From: Halisarca cf. caerulea
Lineage: Eukaryota > Porifera > Demospongiae > Chondrillida > Halisarcidae
NCBI GenBank assembly: GCA_963170055.1
Contig: CAUJGJ010000444.1
Span: 8,206,618 to 8,270,617 of the forward strand
Direction: 5' to 3'
DNA length: 64,000 bases
Position 1 is the first letter of the stretch. Every line of letters starts with the position of its first letter. Below the pieces are notes generated by a model, which worked only from the letters and a program-made list of their open reading frames with translations, made no database searches and was not told the DNA's origin. Shown here in pieces: positions 24,001-34,697 of the stretch. The position numbers and the translations under genes are program-made.

Positions 24001-25149
24001 ACAGAAAACTCTGTAGAATTTGGCGTCAATCGACTGTCTGTACTGGAAGAAGTACCTGGGTTTTCAGTTTCAATTGGCTTACCTCACGACATTATGCATG
24101 ATGTGTTTGAAGGTGTTTTTCACTATGAGTTAAAACTTTTTCTCAATCATTGCCAATCTAAGGGATTCTTTACAGTGGGCTTTCTCAATAGTCGTATTAG
24201 GGGTTATGATTTTGGATCTGATGACAGACCTTCCCTATTCGATCCATCATCTCTTGATGCTGCTGACAAGAAATTTCGTCAATCTGCAGCACAGTCTATT
24301 TCTTTGGCAAGACATTTGCCCTTACTGGTTGCAGATAAGGTTCCCGAAAAGGATGAATACTGGCATTCTCTACTGGTTTTACTGAAGATTTGCCAAATTT
24401 GTTTGAGTCCCACTTATGTAAAAGAGACCATCCCATATTTACGTGTTTTGATTGAAGAAAAGCTCTACTTGCTGAAGAAACTATATCCTAACTTTACAAT
24501 TAAGCCTAAGATGCATTACATGGTGCACTATCCTTCTCAAATTGAACGTTATGGACCCTTGATTCACTCTTGGACAATGCGCCATGAAGCAAAGCTCAGT
24601 TTCATAAAACGTTCATCTAGAAGGGGAAATTTTAAAAACATTGTTAGCACAGTTGTTCAGCATAATCAACGCTGGCTGTCTTATTATCTACACTGTGACG
24701 GCCATTTCTTGAAGGAAAAACCAGAATTTAGTTCGGTATCAGATTCAGATGAAACCAATAGTTTAACATCAGAACAAACTATATGCACCTTAAAAGATAT
24801 CAACCCAGATGTGCCTAACCACAGTCCCGTATTTCACTACAAATGGCTGAAGCTGCGATCAAACGTTTATAAGTGTGGATCTTTCATTTTAATCAAAAGG
24901 GATAACTTTTCGCCTACATTTGGCAAGATCATTGACGTCTTAGAAGTAGATCGTTACATTTTTTTCCAGGTTGAGGTGTACGCTTCCTGTGGCTTCTGTA
25001 GCCATTATAATTCTTTTGTTGTTACTTCCCGTAACGTTTCCCAGTTTGTTGATGTACATGATTTAGACGACCACCATAGCTTATTGGCTCGTCGCTGTTA
25101 CAATTTAGCTGACAACCGTTTGTATATCACTATGCCATATGTGTTTTAA
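21005..25149 (+). CDS. Two-finger C2H2 transposase-like protein (EnSpm/CACTA type), two exons
   Basis: Exon 1 is 21005-21670 (222 codons) and ends at a GTAAGG donor. Exon 2 is 23257-25149 (630 codons plus stop) after TTCAATCTCTGCAG. Both are phase 0, giving 852 aa. Two C2H2 fingers occupy residues about 16-75 (CPICSLLL and TFRTFGGFNTHVYRKH). Exon 2 has the conserved core of a multicopy transposase-like family: CRSCMATKK, PHDIMHDVFEGVFHYELK, KPKMHYMVHYP and MRHEAKLSFIK. The HD..HD.FEG motif is like that of Tnp2/EnSpm proteins. The exact superfamily is my inference. Catalytic residues could not be assigned. The 1586-base intron contains a whole R2 MITE (22363-23050), so insertion did not destroy the frame. 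No stop or frameshift is seen. Confidence 0.7.
22363..23050. mobile_element. MITE R2, complete copy, inside the transposase intron
   Basis: The left end CACATATGGGACATGTCCA and the right end reversed (CACATGTGGGACATGTCCA) match. About 690 bases, non-coding. Arms of a further inverted repeat flank it: about 21915-21945 and 23140-23165 share TTTACGGTACTTTYCATAG. It may therefore sit inside an older palindromic MITE. Confidence 0.7.
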
Positions 25150-25376
25150 TTCCTTGTGACTGCATGTTTACTGCATGTGTATGTCATTTTTTGTTACAAG
25201 TCCTGTGCAATTTGCATTAATAGGATTGTGTACTTTTGTTTTGCCAATTTAATTTGTAAATGACCAAATTATTTGAGTTTGCTAATTATATATAATATTA
25301 CTTTCAGTATGTATTGTATATTCATGCATAGTCAGATGTATTGCATATTCAGCAATGTATTGCATAAAGAAAATAT

Positions 25377-25450
25377 AGTATATATATATATATATATATA
25401 TAGTCAGATGTATTGCATATTCAGCAATGTATTGCATAAAGAAAATATAG

Positions 25451-25518
<68 letters not shown>

Positions 25519-25542
25519 AATACATAATATAATATCTATATA

Positions 25543-25603
<61 letters not shown>
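25377..25603. repeat. Compound AT and GT microsatellite
   Basis: Three (AT)n runs are separated by two copies of a TCAGATGTATTGCATATTCA unit. A (GT)n run of about 29 repeats follows at 25545-25603. The YIYIYI and HTHTHT frames here are artefacts. Confidence 0.95.
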
Positions 25604-25604
<1 letters not shown>

Positions 25605-25897
25605 TTTGTTCTGAAATAAATTTGAAATAACTGCATATCAGTCATATTAATGCATTTTATTTAGTTCTATGTACCACCCAAAGTCAATTCAACTTTGTAA
25701 GTGTCATATTTACCAAATGATATTTCAATATAACTTAGCATTATGTTTAAAATAATTTATGTACTGTTATTTTTCCTTAGAGTTGTTAATTTAACTCCTT
25801 ACTTGTTATTTTACTTAACTTTAAGTTGTAATAACAGTTATGTTAATTAGTAACTTCTACCAAGTATGGCAGATTCAACTACTCATTTTTTACAGTG

Positions 25898-26689
25898 TAA
25901 AATTCGTAGACTCTGTAATGGAGAAAGACGACGAGACATCCTTGGCGGACTTGAAGTCTCAGCTCCAAAAGGAAGGAACGTCGGTGTCGACAAGCACTGT
26001 TCACCGCTGGCGGCAAGACCTCGGGTGGACTTCTAAATACCAAATATTGTCAAATGATTCCAGAGGCGAACGTCGAGAAGCGCTTGGCATGGGCACAGAA
26101 GAATGTGGACGACATTAATTTGGACAGCCTCATCTTTACAGACGAGACAACTGTGCAGCTTGAAAACCACCGTTGCACGACTTGCTACAAGCGAGGCCAA
26201 AAGCCACGGTACAAACCACATCCAAAGCACCCTATCAAAGTGCATGTTTGGGCCGGGATCAGTGGAAGAGGAAGAACGGCAGTTTGCATATTTGAAGGGA
26301 AAATGAATGCCCCACTGTTTACAAAAATCCTGAACGAGACACTGGTTCCTTTTATCCGTGATGTCTACCCGGATGGATGTTGCCTAGTTCAAAACAATGA
26401 CCCAAAGCATTGTTCCAGAATGGCTCAAGAGTTTTATGAGGAAAACAATGTAAACTGGTGGAGAACGCCTGCCGAGTCTTCAGATCTGAACCCAATAGAA
26501 AACATGTGGCATGAGCTAAAAGAACACATCCGTAGAATAGTAAAGCCATGGACAAAGCAACAGTTAATCCAAGGAATTGTTGACTTCTGGGACAGAGTTG
26601 ATGTTGAAAAGTGCCGCAAATATATCAATCATTTGAGAAAAGTGATTCTGGCCGTCATTGAGTGTCAAGGCAATGCTACAGGGTATTGA
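25898..26689 (+). pseudogene. Tc1-type transposase remnant
   Basis: The C-terminal two-thirds of a Tc1 transposase. Residual N-part: VDSVMEKDDETSLADL and LGWTSKY. The frame shifts near 26040 and continues as MIPEANVEKRLAWAQKN to the stop at 26689. Motifs: FTDETTVQL (first Asp), NNDPKH and SDLNPIENMW (Glu). The Asp two residues before the DPKH Asp, the second catalytic acid in Tc1 and Sleeping Beauty, is Asn here (AAC). The paired-like DNA-binding region is missing, and homology starts exactly at the end of EnSpm element 1. It is dead on three counts: truncation, frameshift and a lost catalytic acid. Confidence 0.85.
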
Positions 26690-26986
26690 GTTTAGAACAG
26701 TATGCATATGTAGTACCTCTTTACACCATTAAAACAATGCTGTATTTGGAATTTTTTGTTTTTCTGTTACATTGTGTACCTACCTATAATAATATTATTA
26801 GTATGTATCTGTACATATATGTACATGTATATACGTATATTGGAGAGAACAAGTCATAGTCATGCAGTTCAACAAATTCACTGACCATATGGTATATATA
26901 CAATAATGTACAAATATAAACAAAAATACACTAATAATGTACGTAATATTACTCTCACACACTGACTGAGTACATTTCTGCATTAG
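26690..26986. other. 3' intergenic stretch
   Basis: AT-rich with short GTACATATATGTACAT-like palindromes. No gene is seen. It separates the Tc1 remnant from the end of the BEN gene. Confidence 0.3.
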
Positions 26987-27469
26987 TTAGGGGTTCTTTC
27001 TACGAAGGCATTTGCACATCTGTCCAATAGATTCCTGTGCGCCAATCCACTTCTGCTCAAAGGCCTCTGGTTTGGTCCAATAATCAGGAAAGTTATAGAA
27101 AAGGGTCATCTTTAGTGCTGTCAAAACTTTGTGAGGAAGGGCCGGACATCCACCACGCCCTCTTGTTGTGCATTGTTTAAGTACATTGTCTCCAAAGAAC
27201 ACTTCCTTGGCCAACCTTACAGCAAATGCACCAAACTGACTGTCAATCAGCAAGTGTGAATACTTTTGTAATGCAGCATCAACAGAGATTAGTTGTGATT
27301 GACATATGTCACTTTCAGGGATTTTAGGACCCTTCGGTGGTGGAATGCTTGCAATACGATATGAATAATTGTTTGCCAAAGTGCCTTGAATGAATGATTG
27401 TGCGCCTTCTTGTGCTAATACTGGAGTGACTGACGGTATCGTCCGAGTTGCTGGACTGGATGATTGTGT

Positions 27470-27590
27470 CATCTGAGGTGCTGGAGTGGCTGATTGTGTC
27501 ATCCGAGGTGCTGGAGTGGCTGATTGTGTCATCCGAGGTGCTGGAGTGGCTGATTGTGTCATCTGAGGTGCTGGAGTGAATGGTCTTGTC
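27470..27590. repeat. 30-bp tandem repeat in the BEN gene
   Basis: About four 30-bp units encode APRMTQSATP on the minus strand. Units differ by single substitutions (ATCTGAGG or ATCCGAGG). The unit length keeps the reading frame. Confidence 0.8.
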
Positions 27591-27870
27591 TTAAGATTGC
27601 TTTCACACTTTCTGATTCTAGCAGATAAATCCTCTTGCTCTCTTGACATCTTAGTATATAGTTCAATCAGCTTGTTTTGCCCAGTTTGTAAGTTCTCCAA
27701 CAAAGCCATCACTCCTTGTCTATCTTGTCCAACTGCCTTCCCAGCCTGAACTTCATCATCAAAATTATGGTCATACCAGACATCGTCGACCAGGAAATGA
27801 TCACTCCAAGTATCTGACTGAAAGTCACTTTCTTTAGGTCGAGGCTTCTCTGATGGTAGGTGGTCTTCAG

Positions 27871-28122
27871 TAGTACATCCTGAAGTGCTGTCTTCCGAAG
27901 GGGGGCGTTCGGTAGTACATCCTGAAGTGCTGTCTTCCGATGGGGGGCGCTCGGTAGTACATCCTGAAGTGCTGTCTTCCGATGGGGGGCGCTCGGTAGT
28001 ACATCCTGAAGTGCTGTCTTCCGATGGGGGGCGCTCGGTAGTACATCCTGAAGTGCTGTCTTCCGATGGGGGGCGCTCGGTAGTACATCCTGAAGTGCTG
28101 TCTTCCAAAGGGCGGCGTTCAT
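27871..28122. repeat. 42-bp tandem repeat, six units, in the BEN gene
   Basis: TAGTACATCCTGAAGTGCTG starts units at 27871, 27913, 27955, 27997, 28039 and 28081, exactly 42 bases apart. Inner units are essentially identical, so expansion is recent. Being a multiple of three, it leaves several frames open on both strands, which explains the overlapping spurious ORFs. Confidence 0.95.
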
Positions 28123-29411
28123 TTGCGAGTGGTTGCTGACCACCATGACAGGACACCAACAAAATTTGCCCAGTTGGCTCTATGGACCTAATTTTCTTTT
28201 CTTTACTTTGGCTGGATTTATTGCCCTCCTGCTTCCTCTTGGCTCTGGTGCCCTTTTAAATAAAGAAGTCTTTGGGGTAGAATGACTATTGTTGTGTCCC
28301 GACAGGTTTACTTCAGCCAATGGTTGTCTGTCCTGTGGTGGAGGCTCAGGAAGTTCCTATTCTCCTTGTAAAAAGTCAGTTTCCAGTTTAGTCATTTCTG
28401 CTTTAGTACCTGCAGGCAACATGTAACATGCATTAAACTTTATGATAAAGCACAAAAACACAAGTTACTGTAGTCTAGTCTTTGGAGTATCTGTTATAAC
28501 TAACACAATATTCAACCTCCACCACTATCATACATAGACCACACACAACACCAAAGAACACGGATTAAACCACAGATGCATCAACAACTAATAGCGTGAA
28601 GTATCTACATATTCCAGATCCACAGAAAATCTTAGCACTGACAACCAGCTTCAACTAACCAATTCCAGCAATAACTCCGGTGTAGACCTTGCCAATAGCA
28701 TCTTGATCTCTGCTGTGGGTAACATATTCCACAGAATGATATTCTACTGTAGTTTCTTCTCCATTGATGCTGTGAGCATCGTTGCTTTCACTTCCTTCAT
28801 TGATTTATTAACTGTGAAAATGTACCATTGACAAACATATAGGGAGTCAATCCATGCCCATGTGATTGGAAATTCCTAAAGTACTGGTCCATTTCACCTT
28901 GTATTTAGATTATTGGTATGCCCGTTCGGATATGTTAACTCACCATTAGTTTCTTTACCCTGTAGTTTCAACAGATTATGAAGGGAGTACACATGATTCC
29001 TGAAGGTATGGAAATTTTTGAATGTCCTTTGACACCCTTCAAGATTACACTGAAATGGCCTCTTCTCTGTTAGATGATCCTGTCTCATGTGGACAAGTAA
29101 GCCTGTTATATTGCCATGAAGAATTCTTGAACAAAGAGGACATCCCAAGGAAGACATGACTGAGTTCCATTTACTTATAATTATTCTGATTCGCTTGTAC
29201 GTCACACTCATTTCCTGTTGTAATTTTATTGGATAATTATTATTCAAACTCGCCCAATGATCACGTGTGTAGCGCATTCCAATGCTTGGTTTCCAGTTGT
29301 CTAGAGGGTCTATGGTGTGAAGTTGGAAATCTGATACAAAGGAGGTTGCAGAGTGTTGGTTTGTTCCTACCCAGTGTTGACAACGTACAATATCGAGTGC
29401 CTGTTCTTGTA

Positions 29412-32121
29412 ATGGATGTGAGAAGTCTTGATGCAGAGGGTCTATTTGCTCGCGTGAGTAGGGAAATTGGAGAGCAGCAAGCCACTATTCTCAGGGAGAA
29501 CGGGATAACCAGGAAGGGATTGCTCGAACTAAAGGATGAAGAGGCCAAAGAACTCTTTCCTACGCTTGGGGACCGTTTATCTCTTCGGGCATTCAAAACA
29601 TCATCCAAGTCTCTGACAGTGAGCTGGTATTTTTCTGTGTTGTAGTGCAGCATAAATTGAGGCAATTTATCTCACTGAGGTGATTTGGGACAGAACCTTT
29701 ACTACTCCTATGGTTGGTGCTGTAGTATCTATGGTTAAGCTGTCTAAACATCGCTGACAATAAATATTGTGTGTAAGGTAAGGTAAAAGCACGTAATTTC
29801 GGGAATGTCTTATAACTTTTCGTACATGAACTGAATAGCCGAAGGAGATTAGGGGAAAGGTTATTGCCATATTCCACATCGATATTCTAGTCCCTTTTAC
29901 CCCGATCAGTCTACTGACTGAAAAGTATAGGAACGTTTCCGAAATTATAAGCTTCCCGAAATTACCTGCTTTTACCTTACATCTTGGACCCTCTAAACTA
30001 CGTACAATGAGGTAACTTTTAACGGGGCCTGTATCTTTTGCTAGGGTTAAGCTGCTCAGCCATACTTGCTACTTTCATATGCCAAATTACCATGTTTATC
30101 CCAGTAGTGTGCTCTTGTTCTGTGTATGCACACACTAATTCTAACCTTATCATGTACTTCGGCTATTTCTTGCTATTTTATTGCATTTGCTGGGATTCTG
30201 TCTGTTGTAGACATTAACATTAGGATTAATGATTCTAAGGCCAAGTGGATGTGGGAAGCCAATAACAATTATCTGGTATGTGCCTATCCCCCTGCATCAG
30301 ACTCCTGCTGCATCCCCTGTACCACTACGATTTGGAACTGTTGCACTTTCGAATACCACCAGCCGCAGTGAAAACTGGATTCACGATTTTCAAATACCCC
30401 AACCATGTACATTTTCTACGCCAACTATGAAGTTTCTGTTGGTTGACGAGCAAGGGGTGCTCACAAAGGCAATGAGGATTGAAATTATTACGGTGCTGAC
30501 CACACAGGTTATGCTGCACACCCGCTATCCAACATCAACTGAATACACTACAGTTTGTCGTATGTTGATTGAAAAATACCCTCACTTAAGTGATATCATT
30601 GGCAATGGCTATGTAAGTTTCTATTTGAGGTGTATGTAAAACTATGCTTTAATAATATTATTGTTATATGCATACGCTGTATTTTATAGGGGTCTTGGAA
30701 GGAACAACTGAGGCAGCGGTTTAAGAACAAGAGGAGGGGAAGTAAATGGTCAGTCAGAAGAGAAAAGGAGCTGAATGAGCCCACCTTGGCTGAAGAATCT
30801 GAAGAAGATGGCTCTTTTATTCATAAAGCAAGAAGAAGAAAATCTATAGGCAATGACGGTGACATTGATGAGGTTCTTCATGATGACACTGCACTGATTA
30901 AATCACTCTCTGCTGAGCTTATGAAGGACAAGCCAGCAAAATCCAAGGTGAAGAGAATGATGAAAGCTTTATATGCCACAAGACAGAAGTGGATAGAGAC
31001 AGAGACACCCCTTGTTTCAGACATTTTTAAAAAGTATCCTCCACTGGAGAATGCAAAGCATGTGAGTTGCTTTTTCTGTATATGTAACACAGTACATGGA
31101 TTGACAGTATGGATTCATTCGTATACATGTTTTCCCTTTGGCATGTATATATACTTACTGTTGAATATTACCTATCTCCAGTTGTCTTATATGCATCTAT
31201 ACAGAGGTGTTATCACGGGTTCGTTCATACTCCTATATAGGTTTAGTGAACTTACTCCTGACTAGTACATCATGCTCTGTCCTACCTTCCTGCATGCATG
31301 TATGACATATTTCCATAAAAATAATAGTACATATACATTATATGTATACATATGTATGTATATGCCAATTCACATGCTGACAGTGTGATGTTACTTTCTA
31401 ATACATAAAGCTTGGAAAAGAGTTTACAATGAAAATTGATGCGGATGTGGTTGTTGAAGCTGTTGAGACGGCTCTCTGGAACTGGGCTGAAAAATTGGAG
31501 CACCATCACCTAAGACAGAGAAAGGAGGTGAATTCAAAGCTGAAGACCACGGAAGATAGATGTAAGTAAATGTTTGGACATTGCATGTGTGAATAGCACA
31601 CATAATGATTGCTGAATATTTCTTAGGTGAAAGGTTTTTGTACATTGAAGAATTTTTGGAGCGTTTGCTCACACCGAAAGCCAAGGCAGTGTTTTTGTTG
31701 AAAGTGCTGGTTAGTTCTGGGCATTTTGTTATACGTATTTATAAATATATTATGTATAATAATTCCGTTTTATATTCACAAATTAAAATCACCTTTTATG
31801 CAATAATTTACTGCCAATTTTAATTTTGTTATACAGGATGATGAGCCAGTTCAGGATGTCGTGTGGAGGAAACGACAGAATGAGCCTTTTCTCTGCTTTA
31901 CTGAACCAACAGTAGAGCGCCAGATTTATTATTGTGAGCTGGACCCAACTGTGGCACTTGTTAATCTGTTGGCTTCTTATTATTCCTTTAATATTTGTTA
32001 TCCACCCTCATTGTTTCCTTTGTACCATTTTATTGAACATTACGTTTTTAAATTGCCCACGTCTTGTGTGGTCCCATCTGTTGTCACTCGTATAGTTTCA
32101 TCTGTGAAAAGATTATTGTAA
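29412..32121 (+). CDS. SAMD3-like protein, six exons, in EnSpm-like element 2
   Basis: Proposed exons: 29412-29618, 30211-30612, 30690-31061, 31411-31561, 31627-31709 and 31837-32121. All junctions have GT/AG and compatible phases, totalling 499 codons plus stop. Exon 1 encodes a SAM-like helix bundle (LRENGITRKGLLELKDEEAK, LGDRLSLRAF). Later exons match the rest of SAMD3-type proteins: YPTSTEYTTVCRMLIEKYPH, GSWKEQLRQRFKNKRRGSKW, LVSDIFKKYPPLEN and a C-terminal FCFTEPTVERQIYY-like segment (here LCFTEPTVERQIYY). SAM domains mediate protein-protein contacts. SAMD3-like genes are hugely multicopy in fish and invertebrates as transposon cargo. Start ATG 29412 is the first in frame, and an upstream exon is possible because the homologous orphan exon at 20744-20834 starts earlier in the SAM fold. 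It has no break. Confidence 0.75.
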
Positions 32122-32239
32122 TTTTCTTGCCATTATTATTCTTTTATTATTTGTACATGAATTTGTTATATAGCTCTGGAAATCTGATGTCAATGCCATA
32201 GTTATGATGAGCTGCATGCTTAATTGAAACCTCCATTAT

Positions 32240-32471
32240 AATAATATCATTATAATAATAAATTAGGAGGTTAATTATATAACATCCAATGGGTGTTCCT
32301 ATATAACTCTTCTAGGGGTGTTTTTGTAACACCCAAACAAGGGTGCTATGGTAGCATCTCCTGAATGGGGTGTCAATCAGACACCTTGTTAACACCCTTA
32401 AGGGTGTAGATGGTAAACATTAATCCCAACACCCCTAAGGGTGTTACTGTAACACCCGATTTTTTACAGTG
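32240..32471. mobile_element. Right terminus of EnSpm/CACTA-like element 2 with GGTGTT subterminal repeats
   Basis: At least ten copies of GGGTGTT or AACACCC in both orientations crowd about 32280-32460. The end at 32471 reads CACTGTAAAAAATCGGG on the minus strand. Dense short subterminal repeats next to a CACTG end are typical of CACTA elements, where they bind transposase. The left end was not found. Confidence 0.75.
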
Positions 32472-33700
32472 TATATATTATGGCATTAGCATGGGAAAGT
32501 TGCTTGGTACGTAGCTTGAAGTGAATACAAAATCAGTGCTTATTATCAGAGGTACTTACTATCAGGGTTGGTTTATGTACATGAGGTATACATAGGGACA
32601 GAATGAGGAGTACTTTGCATGAAATAACAAGAATGTTAAAAGCCCAGGTAGAGAAAATTTAGCTACTGTCCGTAGCAACCCTTCAAAGTAGAATGTATTG
32701 TAACAGTGGGAACAAAGTCACCTGACATAGGCGTGACTAAGATAGGAAGATGAAAAAAGTGTGTTTGGCAACCCCTTAATAAATTGGAAAACAGCACATG
32801 AACACAAAAATCTATATAAACCATCCACAGTGATGGCTTGTGTGTGATATGTGGTTAAGACCACTGTATTAGTGATGTAACAGCACAGTGATGTAATGTA
32901 CCATAGCAGGAAAAAGTGACAACACCGTTGTAATGGGTTTGAGGTTCAGCAACCATTGTTGTCATGGTTGTGAGATACCATAACCACTGTTGCCATGGGT
33001 ATGAGGTTTGATAACCATTATTACCATGGGTATGAGATGCATCAGCTACTGTTGCCATGAATATGAGGTGCCACAACCCCTGTTGCCATGGGTATGAGGT
33101 GCAACAAGCACAGTTGCCATGGATAAGAGGTTTGACATCATCAACAAATCTGATCAATATATCCAGTAATCTATTATTTAGTAACAATCTAAACATTTAT
33201 GTCTAATATGGAGATCATATCACAACCACAATCTTATGAATATAATTATCTCGCTAGCCTCCCATTGTCAAGACTTTTGAAATTGCAGGAGTTACAGCAT
33301 CTATGAACCACTACACAGGACATCCCATAGTGGTAGTAGTGGGTAGATGTGATTTAATTGCTTGTCCAATGATGTCTTCTGGAAACATGGTAGCCTTGGG
33401 GTTTGAAGCACTAACATAAGATATTTCATAACATTATGCTGTAACTCCATAATTTCATGATCACAATTTTTCTCATATTATAATAATATTATATAGAATA
33501 TTATTCGGTGAGAATAAATCAGGGAATAATTGGAGTATGATTAACAGCATCTAAAACATATAAACACACAAATGTGCACACACACAATATATTATAATAT
33601 TATATGGTTTATGCATAATAATAATATGCATAATAATATACAATTATTATGCACTTAATTGCAAAAATAAAGGTAAATTTAACACTATCATTAGTGCAAC
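32472..33700. repeat. Non-coding region with minisatellite copy 3
   Basis: The CCACTGTTGCCATGG minisatellite occupies about 32935-33140, followed by a CAACAAATCTGATCAATATATCC block. This block recurs inverted at about 34470-34500 next to copy 4 (34505-34580). The two copies thus face each other across 33.2-34.4 kb. No gene seen. Confidence 0.6.
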
Positions 33701-33908
33701 AAGCGATTCGAGTTTAAAAATCTCGTGGGTCGCCTACGGCCCTGGAAACTCAAATTGCTTGGAAATTGTTGTTATTGACTAAAATAATACTTTGAAGAAC
33801 TCTTCTGGTCGAGAGGACTCTTCGCTGATAAAATCAGGAGCAAATAAATGAATTTTACTGAAATATAGCCGAAAGATTACGTACCGACTTCGCGTCCGCC
33901 ATGTTGTT

Positions 33909-33968
<60 letters not shown>

Positions 33969-34040
33969 GACATCGTTCCGGACGTTCTGGACACTTCTGG
34001 TGAAAGTGAAAACAATATAGGGCCACCTTCCGGCAGCCCA
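33701..34040. mobile_element. Hairpin-ended repeat R4, copy 1
   Basis: About 340 bases matching 55008-55313. The left part has fold-back arms (AGCGATTCGAGTTT with AACTCAAATTGCTT, imperfect here). The middle holds an (AT)n run at about 33910-33968. The right end is a GGGCCACC/GGCAGCCC hairpin. Non-coding. Confidence 0.75.
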
Positions 34041-34218
34041 AAAAATTGCAACATTTATGCTTACTCATATATAATTATATATATAATAGTTTTACAATCA
34101 TGAAAATGCATGATTACACGTGTTTTAATAATTATGGTACATATTGTGCTAAATAATGCTATTTATGCCACATTATATATGATATAATAATAATATTAAA
34201 TATTATTATTATTATTAA

Positions 34219-34356
34219 TCTTCATATTCATCTTCTCCTTCTTCTTCCTCAGTACATGCTGATAGTTCAGTCATTGTAGACTCTTCCATCTTTCTTGGTA
34301 CATTCCACAGAGTTAAGTCCTTTGGGAATGGGTTCTGAAAGATGCTAAACATCTGT
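34219..34356 (-). CDS. Possible terminal exon of an unrecognised gene
   Basis: On the minus strand an acceptor (TTTTACCTCACCATACAG) precedes 45 open codons and a TAA stop. The encoded tail is FPKDLTLWNVPRKMEE followed by an acidic end (EEEEGEDEYED). The clean splice site and the biased composition suggest a real last exon. I found no upstream exon, and the gene is not recognised. A chance open stretch cannot be excluded. Confidence 0.35.
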
Positions 34357-34697
34357 ATGGTGAGGTAAAATATTAACTAATGTATAGTGGAAGTGAAGCA
34401 TAACAATAATCGAGTTAGCAATCTGGTACTTACAACTACTCAAATACTATTTATGCATTGTTTATTGAATTTCGTCATATTGATCAGATTTGTTGCTAAT
34501 GTTGAACCTGATATCCATGGCAACAGTGGTTTTTGCACCTCCTACCCATGGCAACAGTGGTTATCACACTTCAGATCCATGACACAGTGGTCAGCAATAC
34601 TTCATTAGCCATTGATTTCTTGCTTTCTGCAACTTGAGCTGTACACAACCAGTAATTCTTAGTTTGTATGTACCTGAAAATGACAAAATGTATAATA

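Larger units (their letters stand above)
20744..25897 (+). mobile_element. EnSpm/CACTA-like element 1 (left end not found)
   Basis: The right terminus at 25897 reads CACTGTAAAAAATGAGT on the minus strand. Its first 13 bases equal those of the terminus at 32471. AACTT/AAGTT-type subterminal motifs lie between about 25780 and 25860. Contents are the SAM exon (-) and the zinc-finger transposase gene (+). No left CACTG terminus is visible before 20.7 kb, so the element appears truncated. The class is an inference from end sequence and gene content. Confidence 0.6.
26987..29157 (-). pseudogene. C2H2 zinc-finger / BEN-domain protein, three exons, lightly broken
   Basis: Proposed exons: 29157-28944, 28794-28660 and 28409-26987, with GT/AG junctions and matching phases (1 and 1). 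Exon 1 carries two C2H2 fingers (CPLCSRIL and TFKNFHTFRNHVY) very like those of the transposase at 21005. The last exon holds a 42-bp tandem repeat (SGCTTERPPSEDST units), a second repeat (APRMTQSATP units) and a C-terminal BEN domain (FAVRLAKEVFFGDNVL, GCPALPHKVLTALK). BEN domains bind DNA or chromatin. Two breaks lie in the last exon: an in-frame TAG at 28357-28359, and a one-base shift in an A4 run (plus-strand T4 at 28254-28257). With that base restored the total is 591 codons, a whole number. It is divergent from the SAMD3-like gene, with 254 bases between the ATGs. It may be a sequencing-broken intact gene or a young pseudogene. Confidence 0.65.

Noticed and set aside
21005..25149. Domesticated host transcription factor with C2H2 fingers
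   Set aside because: The second exon has transposase-family motifs and the gene ends inside an EnSpm-like terminus, so an element gene is more likely.
25273..25645. ORFs of YIYIYI or HTHTHT composition
   Set aside because: Translations of AT and GT microsatellites.
27867..28146. Several overlapping ORFs on both strands made of a repeated 14-residue unit
   Set aside because: The 42-bp tandem repeat is a multiple of three and keeps several frames open. Only the frame leading into the BEN domain is supported.
33701..34040. SINE with an internal Pol III promoter
   Set aside because: GATTCGAGTTT resembles a B box, but no A box at proper spacing and no 3' tail repeat is seen. The hairpin arms explain the motif better.
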